From contig NC_051106.1 of NCBI RefSeq assembly GCF_901709675.1, forward strand, positions 10,860,001-10,924,000: DNA of 64,000 nt, given 5' to 3'. Positions 14,458-27,522 of this stretch are shown here, in pieces. How positions within the stretch are numbered: the first letter of the stretch is position 1; the number at the start of each line of letters is the position of its first letter. A model generated the notes under the pieces. The model searched no databases and had not been told where the DNA came from. It saw nothing but the letters and a program-made list of their open reading frames with translations. The translations under genes and the position numbers were made by a program. This DNA comes from Syngnathus acus. Lineage: Eukaryota > Chordata > Actinopteri > Syngnathiformes > Syngnathidae.

Positions 14458-17400
14458 TTAGTCAACATTGCTATAGAGCCACGCTGTAATCTCCTCCTCA
14501 TTGGTCTGGATCCACCGAATGTTGTTTTTGACCGTTTCCAGTGCCTGCTGCCTCGGCATCTCCCCAGCACCAGCGTTGGGATTCAGACGGAAGAAATGCT
14601 CCATCTGGAAGAGCGACGCGCGCGCGCACACACACAGTCAGAAGAAACGCTCTCCCTGCTTCTGTTCCATGAACTGGCTCATGGAGCAAATTTGACGTTT
14701 CATTTGTTTGAAGGGAAAAAAAAGTCAAATCTTTCTAGTCCAAAGCAATGTACGTAGCTGCATTTGTTGCTGTTGCAAACATTCCTAACCTTCCACAGTT
14801 GTAGCTCTGTGTTGTAATCGGCGGAGAGGCGATTCAAAAGGCGGCCGAGGTTCCTATCGTTGATGGTGTATCTGGAAAAGAAAATGGCTCATCAACAGAA
14901 TACAGGTCACGTGCTCAGCGGTCTGATAACAAGAGTACGGCGCGTAACGAGCGTCCCGCGGCCGTGCCGCAGGTGGCCAACTTGGCCTCCCTCGGCCCGT
15001 GCCATCACCTGCTCCCGCTTGTTACCTGCTGCATTCCAACCCTGCCTGATGCCTGCCTGTGTCTTTGTTCTCCTAGCCACCTTCCCTTCAAGCTGCTCCA
15101 TACGTTTGTGCCAATGAGGGCTATTGTGCGCTGTGCAATGAAATGTCACCTGATCACCTGATCCTTGGCTTCTTGTGTACAACAGCATATTCAGAGGAAA
15201 AGGAGCACAAATGCAAATGAGCATCTAGTATGGCTTTTTCTGGAACAATGAAGGCATTCTGGTGAGTCTTTTATCACTTCTCAACACTGACTTGTCCACT
15301 TTTAATCTTTATGAGCAATGTGCATTGGTGGTGTGAACTGTTACTGTTTAACACTTTTTCTTATCTAGCCAAGGTTTAGTGCGTCCCGCTCGGCGGATGA
15401 CGGACATTATTTTGCTGCCAAATGTTGAGGTCATGGAGAGATAAATAGAAGGCCTTTGTCATTGTACACAGCCAATAAAAAATGGTGCCGCTAAAATGTA
15501 AGATTGTGTCACAAATCTAAACAACAAGTTGGCTTGGGCTTTTGATACGTGCCAATACTGACCTGTTAACCAGGTATTGCCAGTTGAGGGTGGCCCAGTC
15601 CCAGGCCATGCTCTGACCCACTGGGTTGTAGGACACGTATGTCACCAGAGTAAACAGATCCTGGCTCCTCACCACATTCTGGTCTTTGGAGGCTTCCAGG
15701 AGCCTGTTTGTCAAAAAGAATGGCTTTGCTTTGCTTTGCTTTGCTTTGCTTTGCTTTGCTTTGCTTTGCTTTGCTTTGCATTTGTTGTGGACGATACTAT
15801 TTCCCTTACCTCCAAAGAAGCGTTATATCCTGAACCGACGCCAGCCCATACAGCAACTTGTCCTTCTCCTGAGCCAAGGAGGTGTTTTGATAGCGCTCAA
15901 ACATGATGTTCCACTTTGCTTCGTTGCCAGAATTCTTCATGCCGTAACGATAGACGAGCAACCTCAGGTTCACGGCGACGTTGCTGGAAAATCAAATCCC
16001 CTTTTTAGTTGCGACAAACCGAGCAGATTGATACGGGTGGTCACAATGTCACGACCGCAGCTGAGACCGTAAAATGTCAACACATAGGAAATGAAAAGAA
16101 TGACAAACCTGAGACTTCCATCGATCCATCGGTCAAAAATGTCGGATGCGTTGTTGAGCGTCTCCTGATCTCCCATTTGACAAGCAATGCTGAGCACAGT
16201 CTCCCGCAGTAACCTGACACAAATAGCAAGCCCACATCAATGACGCCACAGGATCATCGACAGTCGCACGCACGCACGCACGCACGCTTGGTGCATCAAA
16301 AGCAAACAAACACACAAAAACACTGAGCTTGCCAAACCTCTCTGCCTGCGTTCCCTCATCTTTCCATCCAAGACGAGATGAGATGTTTTTGACATGATGA
16401 CGGAACAGTTTCTGCGGGGACAAACATGAGCGTCAGTCAGGATGGGAACAGTAAACGTGTGAGAGCCGCTCTACAGTATGTAACGTTTGATTTGTCCATG
16501 CTGCCCGCACGTTCGTGAAAAGCCACGCGTGCCGTTATTGTCACCGATGACTTTCGGGTCTTCCCGTTTGTTGTTGATTGCAATGATTACAAAGGCTCCC
16601 TCCCCACTTGCCACTTCAATCAAGCTTTTCCTCTTCTCGGCCAAATGAGATCAAAACGACCTACCTGAAACTTTGGATAGAGAGCAGGATTGTCCGCCAG
16701 CATGTCCCGAACGTAGGCAATGGAGGCGGCCACCCGTTGCCATACGATGTAGTCCCTCTCATTTGGGAGATACATGGTAAGATTGAAGGCGTGGCCATAA
16801 TCCATCAAGTCTGCCCTGAACAATCAGTTCAAATCAACATTCGATCGACTCTGTATGCCCTTGAAATATCATCACGGTGTCGCGTATTGTTTTGTCTCCT
16901 ACTTGACCTTGCTAGCGCAAACACATCGTCAATGTAGCTTGTGCGATCAGCTGCGTCAAACTCCTGTTTGAGAACGAAGAAAAGTTGGCACACAAGCCGT
17001 CACAAACGATCCGAGCGGAGTCCGAGGGTACCGAGTGGTTGGTTTGAAGTTGACGGCTAATCTCGTTCCACATCCGATCTTCGTGGTTGACTCGGTAGAA
17101 TCCGATATGATGGTTGTTGATCTTCAACAGGCCGTCGACTGAAGGCGAGTAGTCCTTTAGAACGAGCTCTGGAAAACATCAGCCGAAAGAAAAGTTTGGC
17201 TGAATTGAAACTTTGCTTCCCAAGCTGTAGGAATGATGAGGAATGAGGGAAAGACAGCAAGCTACGTACCTGCGCTACTCCTGTTGAACATGGCCGTCAT
17301 GTTCTTATTGCTCTTCACAGAGTGCCACTTGATGGGTATAGTCCATTTGTATCTGTGGGGGGAAAATAGGCACAAATGAGATACCTACTGCCTCTATCTT

Positions 17401-20400
17401 CCCCATTCAGAATAAGAGACTTGACGTCTAGGCTCTGGGAATGAGCATGTTTGACATGGTTGTGATTTGACATCCTCTTTCTCTCCCTGACCCAAGTTGA
17501 CCATTGTTATGTGTTATGTTTTTCTTACCCAAGGGGCGAAGGCGGTTGGCTAGCGTTGGCGTTAGGGTCCAGGAGGAAACGTTTTTGGCTCAATTTGGCC
17601 ACCTCTGCCACCTGTGTCAGGTCCAGCACTGGATAACCCATCTGCTTGGTCCACGTGTCCATGACCTCTCCGACCGGCAAGCCGCTCACCTATCCGGAGC
17701 AAAATGTCCTTTGCTTAACCGTGGGATGGATGGGATTCGAGCGACCGAGACGGACTCGACGCACATCTGCCAAGGATGCCCAAAAGTTGCTGGTTTTTGC
17801 ATTCTTGAAGTAGTAATCTTTTAAATATTTCTGCAAAGACACACAAGGCTTCGGTCAGATTCAACATTGACATCGAATTTGACAAAGGTCCGGGCCTAAC
17901 CTGACAGCCAGCCCTGAACATCTCTTTCCCCATCCAGTCCTCCAGCATGCGGAGAATCGATGCTCCCTAGGGAAAAGAAAGAAAGAGAGAAAGAAAAGCG
18001 GCGGATGGCTCCATCTTCAATGTGATGCAACGCTTTTCCTTGCTCAGACCTTGCTGTATGAGATGGCGTCAAAGACAGAGGTGATTTCTGCGGGGGACGC
18101 CACGTCGACAATAATCGGGTGGGAGGACAGGAGGGCGTCGTTCACCATGACGGGAAGCACGTCGCTGATGATCATAATGTCCCGCTGCGGAGGAGACAGC
18201 ACTCAGTGCATTGAGCTCTTAAAAGTGGCTTTTTTCGTTTTGGTTTTGGCTGCCCGGTTACCATGCCCCAGCTAGGCTCTGCTTCCTCCACGCCGATGTA
18301 CTCGAAAAAACTGGCAAAGCCTTCGTTGAGCCACAGATCATCCCACCAATCCATCGTCACAATATTTCCAAACCACTGCAATCAGACATTTCTCCAAACT
18401 CATGTTCTTTATTAGACATTAGCAAGCAAGCAAGCAAGCAAGCACAAATGTGCCCGTCCTTAGCTCTGGGGGGACAAACATTGCCCTTGTCCTTCTCTTA
18501 ACTCCATAAAGTTTTACGGACTGTGGAGCGTGACTAGTTATCTGCTTATCTGAGAAAGCAATATTCAAAGCTGCGATAACAATAGAGTCTGTCATCGTCT
18601 CGAACAAATCCTTGATGATAAGAGGAGTCACAACGATAGCAAAAGATGCCAATCATTTGTGGAGAACTCTGGTAAATGGAGGGCTCAAATAGAGCAGCAT
18701 GTCTTTGGTCTCGGTTTGAGACCAAGCACGGCTTACCTGATGAACCAGCTCGTGGGCAATCACGCTGGCAACTCTCTGCTTATTGTAGGAGGACGATTGG
18801 TTGGCATCGTACAGCAAGTTGGTCTCCCTGTAGGTGATGAGGCCCCAGTTTTCCATTGCCCCGGTGCCAAAGTCAGGGATGGCTATCTTGTCTACAAAAC
18901 ACAAGCGCACATTCCCACATCCGTACTGCACGGCACGACCGACCGACCGTCAAATGTTACCCAATTTGGGGATGGAGTAGGTCATGTTGAAGTAGTCCTC
19001 AAAGTAATCAAAAATGATTTTGGTGGTGTCCGCTGCGTACCGTGCAGTGGACACTTGACTGGGCTGCGTGTAGATTCTCAACTAGGAAGGCAAAGAAAAT
19101 GCATTCTGGATGGAGTCCAATCCGTCAAGTGTAACGCCACGACGGTCAAGGAACTCACTGGAATTCCTCGGGCAGATCTTCTTTCCACATGAGCGAATTG
19201 GTGCACAGCAAAACATACCAAATAGGTGCTCATTGGAACGGACTTCTGGAACGAGCTCCTCATTTTATTGCCCGGCAGAGGTTCAGGGGCGCTCTGAGCA
19301 GAAATGGATCATCATAAGCGGCAAAATTCATTCCAAGCTTCTGTCATTGCAGCGTCAAAAGAGAAGAAGGCATGAAACGGGATGAACATTGGAATCAGGC
19401 CTCTTTCAAATGTACTCGCTTGGCCGTCCGGCTCCAGCGGAAAGTGAACGATGACCCGCTGCCAACTGGCCAACACAAACCCTGCGCATGCACATTGCTT
19501 CACGTGCTCACTGATGGCACACGCTTGATGCTTTTTGGGAGCGCGCAAAAGAAATAGTTGGCACATTTTGTCCGTAGAACTTGAGCGCCTACCTCCAGCG
19601 GCATGTTGGACAGAGCGCCGTACGTTGCGTCGTGAATGATGGAGATTTTATAGGTGGCCTTTTTGTTGGGTTCGTCAAAGCAGGGGAACGATTTGCGGGC
19701 GTCCGTTGGCTCGTGATCGGTGGCGGCAATCTTTCTAATAGAATACATGCAGGGAAAGGGTCAAGCCGGTTTATGCACTTGTAGCAGGGAAACGATTTGC
19801 GGGCGTCCGTTGGCTCGTGATCGGTGGCGGCAATCTTTCGAATAGAATACATGCAGGGAAAGGGTCAAGCCGGTTTATGCACTTGTAGCAGGGAAACGAT
19901 TTGCGGGCGTCCGTTGGCTCGTGATCGGTGGCGGCAATCTTTCGAATAGAATACATGCAGGGAAAGGGTCAAGCCGGCTTACGCATTTGTATGCATTTTT
20001 CCGCCATTCCCAAGACTTTGTGCCTGCCACGATGCTTAAAAACGTACCTGCCGACTCCTGCCTCATCTGTGTACAGGACTCTGTAAAATCCCACCAGAGA
20101 GCCGTTGAGCCAGCCTTGGAAATCCAAAGTGAGCACGTAGACTTCCCCCGGGCCGGTGACGGGCAGCTCCCAGCTGGCCTCCACCACCACGTACTCCTGC
20201 GGCTTATACTGGAAGCAACGCTTCACGGGCACATCCTTGTGTCCTCCCTGGCCATCCAGCAGCTTCAGCCTGGGCTGCTCTCTGACAAAGGTCTCTCTGA
20301 TGTGGAGCCACAGGTGGCGGGTGGGCCTGTCCACTTGCACTCGGATATCCACCGTGCCCGTGTAAGTATCGTGGAGCAGGTCCGGTTCCAGCAGCAGGTC

Positions 20401-20694
20401 GTAATGGAGCGGTTTGACAAAGTCGGGCAGACGGAAATTCTTCCAATCGCCGCTGCTGTCGGCGGAAGGCAGGCAGGGCCCCCCGCCGGGTTGCGGCGTT
20501 GGCGGCGGCGACGTGGCCTCCGCCGTAGGGGCCGGAGTAGACTGCGTGCCGGTGGTGTCGGAGCGAGAGAGGCCCACCCCGAGACCCAGCGCCAAAGAGC
20601 AGACGGCTACCGTGGTACAAATGATGACCGCGTGCTTGCCACGGATACAGTAACGGCGCTTCTCCCGCTCCAAGTCCATGGCGCCGCTAGACAT
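14458..20694 (-). CDS. enpep: glutamyl aminopeptidase (aminopeptidase A)
   Basis: Type II membrane zinc metallopeptidase (M1 family) that removes N-terminal acidic residues, for example from angiotensin II. Twenty coding exons on the minus strand: 20694-20048, 19734-19593, 19293-19159, 19081-18961, 18891-18737, 18375-18262, 18184-18050, 17966-17901, 17830-17765, 17689-17529, 17352-17270, 17168-17032, 16963-16908, 16815-16665, 16411-16338, 16213-16109, 15983-15810, 15703-15563, 14871-14790, 14604-14458; 963 residues (human 957). Seen: a short cytoplasmic tail, a membrane segment at about 20-42, a Ser/Thr/Pro stalk, GAMENWG, the zinc site HELVHQ (about 395-400) with its second Glu in WLNEGF, and a complete ERAP-like C-terminal half. 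A 104-bp triplication sits across the exon 2 acceptor. Confidence 0.95.
15720..15779. repeat. (GCTTT)n microsatellite
   Basis: About 12 pentamers in the enpep intron between exons 17 and 18. On the enpep sense strand this is a purine-rich GCAAA-type tract. An unrelated array of the same unit lies at 58618-58676. Confidence 0.95.
19681..19985 (-). repeat. 104-bp tandem triplication across an enpep intron/exon junction
   Basis: Three direct copies begin at 19681, 19785 and 19889 with a period of 104 bp; the third diverges near 19968. In enpep sense, each unit holds the end of intron 1, the exon 2 acceptor area and the first part of exon 2 encoding [17 protein letters not shown]. The unit at 19681 runs on into complete exon 2 and has TTAG at the acceptor. 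The two upstream units read TTCG at that site. Because 104 is not a multiple of three, inclusion of an extra unit would shift the frame. Confidence 0.92.
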
Positions 20695-21380
20695 CCCGCT
20701 CTCAAATGTTCAAGTTGTAGATCTCGGACTGGCCTCTAAGGAGTGGCTGGCGAGAGGCAAGTGAGGGAAGGGAAAGAATCCCAGCGTGCCGTGCCTGCCA
20801 AGACACTCTGGTCGTGGCCCTCGCTAAGAAACGCCTCCTCTAGTAAATCCAGCAATCTGCCAAAGCTGAAATTCATGTGTGGAGAAAGAATGTTGACTCC
20901 TTCAAACTGAACTCTATTGCTCTTTTATTGCGCTTGTGACATGCTTCACATCATCAATCATCAACAGAAGGAAGACATTCCAAATAAGAGTGCTGACAGC
21001 GCTGTGCCGTGCTGCGGTGACCGACACACCTACTGCAATATCACTTGGTCGTCTTTTTGACAGATGCTCATAAAAGTCAAAGCACCGATCAATCTGCAGC
21101 GCCCTCGTCCGTGGCCAAAATTGGTGGCAAACTTTATTGACATACAAAGTGACATTTACAAGTTACAACGCACTGACATCATGATGTGTGGTGGTGCTTG
21201 GACCGTGATTCGGGGTGGAAGCGCAGAACCCAGCGGCAGATTTGGACACCATTCCCCTGCTTCTGCTTGTTTGAAGGCTGGACATCCTGAGACCCGACTA
21301 TTTGTTTTGGCACAAAGAGTGTCTGTCCTTCCTGTGTGCGCACACCTCCTCACTTAGGGGTCGGGCGGATGCCAGCTGAT
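20695..21380. other. spacer between enpep start and lrit3 end
   Basis: Probable enpep promoter and 5' untranslated region plus sequence downstream of lrit3. Minus-strand AATAAA hexamers occur at 20924-20929 and near 21135. I looked here for the missing fibronectin type III and membrane segments of lrit3 and saw neither. Confidence 0.5.
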
Positions 21381-21450
21381 TTCAAAGTCAAAGTCTGCTT
21401 TATTGTCAAGGTCTTCACATGTCAAGATATACAACGAGATGGCAATTGCG
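21381..21450 (+). repeat. dispersed repeat with TTTATTGTCA core, copy 1 of 3
   Basis: Starts TTCAAAGTCAAAGTCTGC, continues TTTATTGTCAA and then CTTCACATG. Close copies in the same orientation are at 36141-36235 and 63333-63395. The class was not determined; it looks like a short retroelement tail common in fish genomes. Here it lies just downstream (in minus sense) of the lrit3 stop codon. Confidence 0.8.
21399..21404 (-). promoter_or_regulatory. candidate poly(A) signal for lrit3, inside a repeat
   Basis: AATAAA on the minus strand, about 104 bases after the lrit3 stop codon and contributed by the dispersed repeat at 21381-21450. Use is inferred from position only. Confidence 0.45.
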
Positions 21451-21507
21451 TTTCCTACTATGATTTGACATTTGCAGTGTGTTTCTTTCTTCTGTCTGCA
21501 GGATCAA

Positions 21508-23613
21508 CTAGACTGAAAGTCTCCGTGACGAGCAATTGTCGTACTTTTGGCTTTGACATAGTGAATGTCGAATTGTCAGGTCCGATAGACGCGGGGGTTT
21601 TTTTGGGCTCATTTTCTTGAAGATTGCTTTGCGCCCTTTGTGGTAAACGGGAACCGATTGGGACACAATGACGGCAAATGTCTGCGTGTGGTTCTTTTGA
21701 GTAGCTGCTCGGGGGAACGGCTTGTCTTTCAGCCTGGGCCGGAGAGACGCACTTTGATTCGGTTTGAACTTTCTGCCGTTGGATGACCACTTGGGCTCGG
21801 GCGGAGTCTTCCGGGACTCCTTCCTCGGGAGTCGGGAGAGTTGCGCGGCTGCCACCACCTTCAGCTCAACCGGCGCTTCCGAGATTCCCGCCACGTTGCG
21901 AGCTCGGCAGCGATACTCGCCGGCATCCTTGAGGGCCAAGTCGTCCAAGCTGATGATTGACCAGCGCACGCCGACTCCAGGGGATCCCTGCATGGCTAGA
22001 ACAGCAAAGCCGGCCGGCTTTTTGAGCAAAGGGATGGAAATTAGAGCAACGTGGTAGGAAGGAAATGCAATTGCGCTTGGGACAATAGCCACGTACGCGG
22101 CTTTGGCTGGGTTGTACAAATGAAAGTGGAAGGGCAAATACATCTTACAACTTTTCAAATTGCTGGGCATTGCTCGGATGTCATCTGCGACGTCCCGTCG
22201 ACAGCAACCTGAGAGGGAAATGGCACGGCTTTAGACTGGTGGCTTCGACGAGACCGTTTGGAAGCCTTACCGGCGTAGTTGGAAGTTTTGAGCCACGTCA
22301 AAGTCGGCGTGGGGTAGCCGGTGGCGTCGCAGCGGAGAATCACGTGACTTCCCAGCAGCGATACCACTCGAGCGGCTGCGGGCCGGACGGAGGGTCTGCT
22401 ACAGCGGGGCAGCTGGGCTTTGGACAGCGGGATCCCGGACGGAGCGCCCGGAGATGCGCTGCACGTGAGCAGCTGGTCCATGAGAACCACGGGGCTCCCC
22501 GGGGACATTGACAATGACGCCATCAGGGAGATCTGGCAGTCGCACAACCACGGATTGTCATGGAGACCTGGGGTGAGCAGCCAGCAAAATGGACTATGAT
22601 TAGCTGACGGCTAAGTTGAAACAAAACCCCACGTTAAGATTATCTCTCTACCCAAAATCCGTCTCGGCACCGATTTCCCTCGTTGGCCCAGAAGCGGGAA
22701 CCAAAGGTCCAACATTTGGGCCGATAACGTCGTCAGCCTGCAAAGAGGAGCAAAGTGGATGGAGCTAAGAAGAAGCAGTTAGCCGAGGGAGCGGCGTCTG
22801 CTCGCACCTGTTACTGGATAGGTCCAGGTAGGTGATATTGGGAAGGAAGACGGCAGCGTGAGACGGAAGGCTGGCTATTCGGTTATTGTGAAGACCCAGA
22901 GTCTGAAGGCCAGGCATGTCCCTCAGGCCCTCCCAAGGGAAGGCGCTGAGGAGATTGCCATCCAGACGCAGCTCTCTCAGGGCTCTCAGGTTAACAAAGC
23001 TGCTGGGGTGGATGCTGGTGATGGAGTTGTAGGTGAGCCACAAGAAAAGCAGCTCTGACAGGTTGAAGAAAGCCGCTCTGGGCACCCTGCTAATCAGGGT
23101 CTTTTCCAGACGAAGTTTCACCGTGTCAGCGGGGATATCCAGAGGTACGGCTGAGATTCCCGAGTCGCTGCATTGCACCGACCTGACGTACAAAAACAAA
23201 CCCGTTACATTGGGACGTAAGCAGCGTGGCGTGGCGCGGCGTGCCGTGGCGCAGCGTAGCGTGGCGTAGCGTGGCCTGCCCTGCCCTGCCCTGCCCTGCC
23301 CTGCCCTGGCCTGGCCTGGCCCTGGCCTGGCGTCCTTCTCTGCGTAATACATAGCCTCCTGCTAAATATTAGCAAACTCCATCTCTGTTCCTTTTTAAAG
23401 CTCGGGTCCCATCCAACCATCGTGTGAACCATTTTTCTTCACGAGGCACACACCCACAAAAGGCTAGATATAGCTAAGGAGCAAAAAAGTGCCACTCAAC
23501 CTGAGGTCTGCTTCTTCTCTGGTCCCATAAACGCAGGCACATAAAAGTGGGCAGGAGTCGAGCGCCGCCGACAAATGATATAGCAGGACGTGAAGGAAAA
23601 GCAGCAAATACAT
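21508..23613 (-). CDS. lrit3: LRIT3-like leucine-rich repeat/Ig protein, short C-terminus
   Basis: LRIT3 is a photoreceptor-side membrane protein needed for TRPM1 localisation in ON-bipolar cells (family knowledge). Five exons fit: 23613-23501, 23182-22808, 22737-22652, 22567-22271, 21995-21508; 452 residues. Seen: a signal peptide (MYLLLFLHVLLYHLSAALD), LRRNT cysteines (CPLLCAC), LRRs including LWLTYNSITSIHPSSF and LRELRLDGNLLSAFPW, an LRRCT (NPWLCDCQ), and an Ig domain with LRCDATGYPTP and DAGEYRCRARN. The family normally continues into a fibronectin type III domain and a membrane helix (human about 679 residues). Here a basic linker runs to a stop with neither. The neighbours rrh and enpep support the assignment. 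It could be a truncated but working form, a decaying paralogue, or a gene with an unseen extra exon. Confidence 0.82.
23276..23330. repeat. (CCTGC)n and GGCCT-type minisatellite
   Basis: Short GC-rich tandem array in lrit3 intron 1, preceded by irregular GTGGCGTAGC-like units at 23224-23275. Confidence 0.85.
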
Positions 23614-25301
<1,688 letters not shown>

Positions 25302-25429
25302 TCAATGGATGCTTTTGCACGTTTCACCTTTGGACGACACTGCACAATGGGTTGATCGAAACCCTTTTATCCGCCGGCCCTGCTGCCACGCTGACTAATA
25401 GAGGCTTTGGAGCGAGCGATCAGTGGAGG

Positions 25430-25435
25430 AATAAA
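25430..25435 (+). promoter_or_regulatory. poly(A) signal of fam241a
   Basis: AATAAA 129 bases after the fam241a stop codon. Position only. Confidence 0.7.
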
Positions 25436-26352
25436 GCTGTTTCTTCAAGATGCAAATGAAAGTTTTACTTTTTTTTTTTTCTTCTTCCAAATATGCATCT
25501 GTGTGTCGGATACCAACGGTGACTTACGCAGTGTCAACTCTTGAGGCCTTTTTGCAATTGCTCGCACTTTGAGGTGATCTACTGTATATCTGGGAAGGGG
25601 GGGGGGGGGGGGTAAATTGATACAAAAGAACAAATACACTCTTTTAATTTCAAGATAAGAAGGCTCAGGCCTCCATTCTTTTCCGGTTGGTACCAATATG
25701 ATTTGGTTGAGATGAGCTCATTGTTCAGTCACACCCTTCCACATCAGACTTATCCAAGCAATACTGTCCTTTGGACCTTGCTTTGTGCAATGGGTCAGTA
25801 AAGTTCACTCCTGCTGATTGTATTCTTCCAGGGGAAACAATAAAGTTCCTTTTTGAAAAGTGTAGAGGTTTCTTCCGACCGCTAGACGGCATCGGGCTAT
25901 CAGCTCGTGTTGATTGCTTCTGTTTGCGTCACGCTTTCCGCCGGTGTTGCTGCTTTCCTCTCTTTTCGCGTCCTGTCTGGAGCTTCACGCGCAGCCAACT
26001 TTCCCTTGGTAAGTTTCCCATTTGACTTGTGATTGGTCGCGCGTGTGTTTCGAGCGCCCGCTGCATGTTGAGTTGATTGTGGTGATTGCTGAAACTTTGT
26101 GCGTTTGCAGAGCTCGCTGAAAGTGTGTACGTTTGCAGAACTCACGCATCTGTCAGTCAACAGTTTGTGCCAGTGAGCAGTGCACGCAGGGGGCTGGCGA
26201 CTCGGTATCTTTTCGACAGCTCAGAAAGCAGAGAACCTTCATCGTCGGCCATTTTCACTCCGAAGTCAAGCTGGGAACGAAGCCAGAGTGTCCGCAGTTC
26301 GAGAATTGACAATACATTACTCTTTGGCTTCAAGTGAACTTTTATACCTTGG
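25436..26352. other. spacer between fam241a and jkamp
   Basis: Contains a T tract near 25468, a G run near 25596-25612, and a second plus-strand AATAAA near 25839. No coding region was recognised; the open frames are short and unlike any family known to me. Confidence 0.5.
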
Positions 26353-26358
26353 TTTATT
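26353..26358 (-). promoter_or_regulatory. candidate poly(A) signal of jkamp
   Basis: AATAAA on the minus strand, about 218 bases after the jkamp stop codon. Confidence 0.55.
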
Positions 26359-26575
26359 AAGGACAAAGCTTTCTGATGACTCTTGCCAGTGGCCATCATA
26401 AAGTCAAGGTCGAGTACAGATAAATATATACATCATTTACACTTAACTCATATGTCAGCAAACGGCCGAGACATGCGTAACAGTGAGCATCCGTCAAAGA
26501 AATGATCCCTAAAAAAGAAATAGCGACAACTGACACTATGCATATCGCTCGCGGCTCAAAGTGTCACTAGGAGCT

Positions 26576-27462
26576 TCAGTGTCCATTGCCTCCCTCCGAC
26601 AGAATGCGGCTCGGCTCTGTGAACTTAGCCGTAGCGATGTAGAACAAAGCGGGCCCGGGCACCAGGGCCAACAGCGGCAGGTCCTGCTCCAGCTTGTCCA
26701 GCCGTGAGATGGAGATGATGCCATACGCGTGGAGCAGCCAGTGACTGAACAGGACAACCAAGCGCTTCTTCTTAGCAACCAGGTTCTTAAAAGACTGATA
26801 GAACACAAGCGGCGGAGAAAGGAAAAGCGGCTCGCATTAGTAAAGGCAAAATGATTCGGAAAAGTTCACTGGGCCAAAACAAAACAAGATGATGGAAAAG
26901 GAAAATGACTAGCATATGTGTTCCCAATGCTTAGCAGTGTTTGGATGCACGCAATGCCAACTGTTGTTGAGGACAGAGAACCAATAAGTCCATTTCAAAA
27001 TAGAAAGAAGACATTGGAGGAAGGTGGAATAGTCTTACCTGTATCTCAGAAGCAGACATGTACACGGCCAAAGTGACGAGAGACAGGACAAGTATCATGT
27101 AGGGAAATGCGTAGTCTGAAAGAACCAAATGTAAAGCGTAGAGTGAAGAAAAAGTGGTGAGGTGAGAAAGAGCAGCGCAGCGCAGAGCAGAGCGTGTACT
27201 CACAGAGCAATCCCCCACCCACTGCCTGAAGCACAGTGAGGATGGGGAAGAAGTACAGAGCAGCGTAGATGCTCTTAAATCGATCCGATTTGCCCAGACC
27301 GCACGCTATCTTTTTCACCAACAGGGGGCGCAGCATCATCATCAGCACCAAGCAGAAGGCGTAATAGATTAACACAATGGTGTAGCTGACAAGGAGAAAC
27401 ATTGAGAAGAAATCAGTCTGACATTGATTTTTCTACACTGCCTCCCTCCACTAACACACCCT

Positions 27463-27522
<60 letters not shown>

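Noticed and set aside
19681-19985. CRISPR-like direct repeat array
   Set aside because: The units are contiguous without spacers and are copies of an enpep intron/exon junction in a vertebrate genome.
19969-20047. Continuation of enpep exon 1 to the stop near 19969
   Set aside because: A GTACGT donor at 20047 joins in phase to exon 2 ([17 protein letters not shown]), which is strongly conserved in the family.
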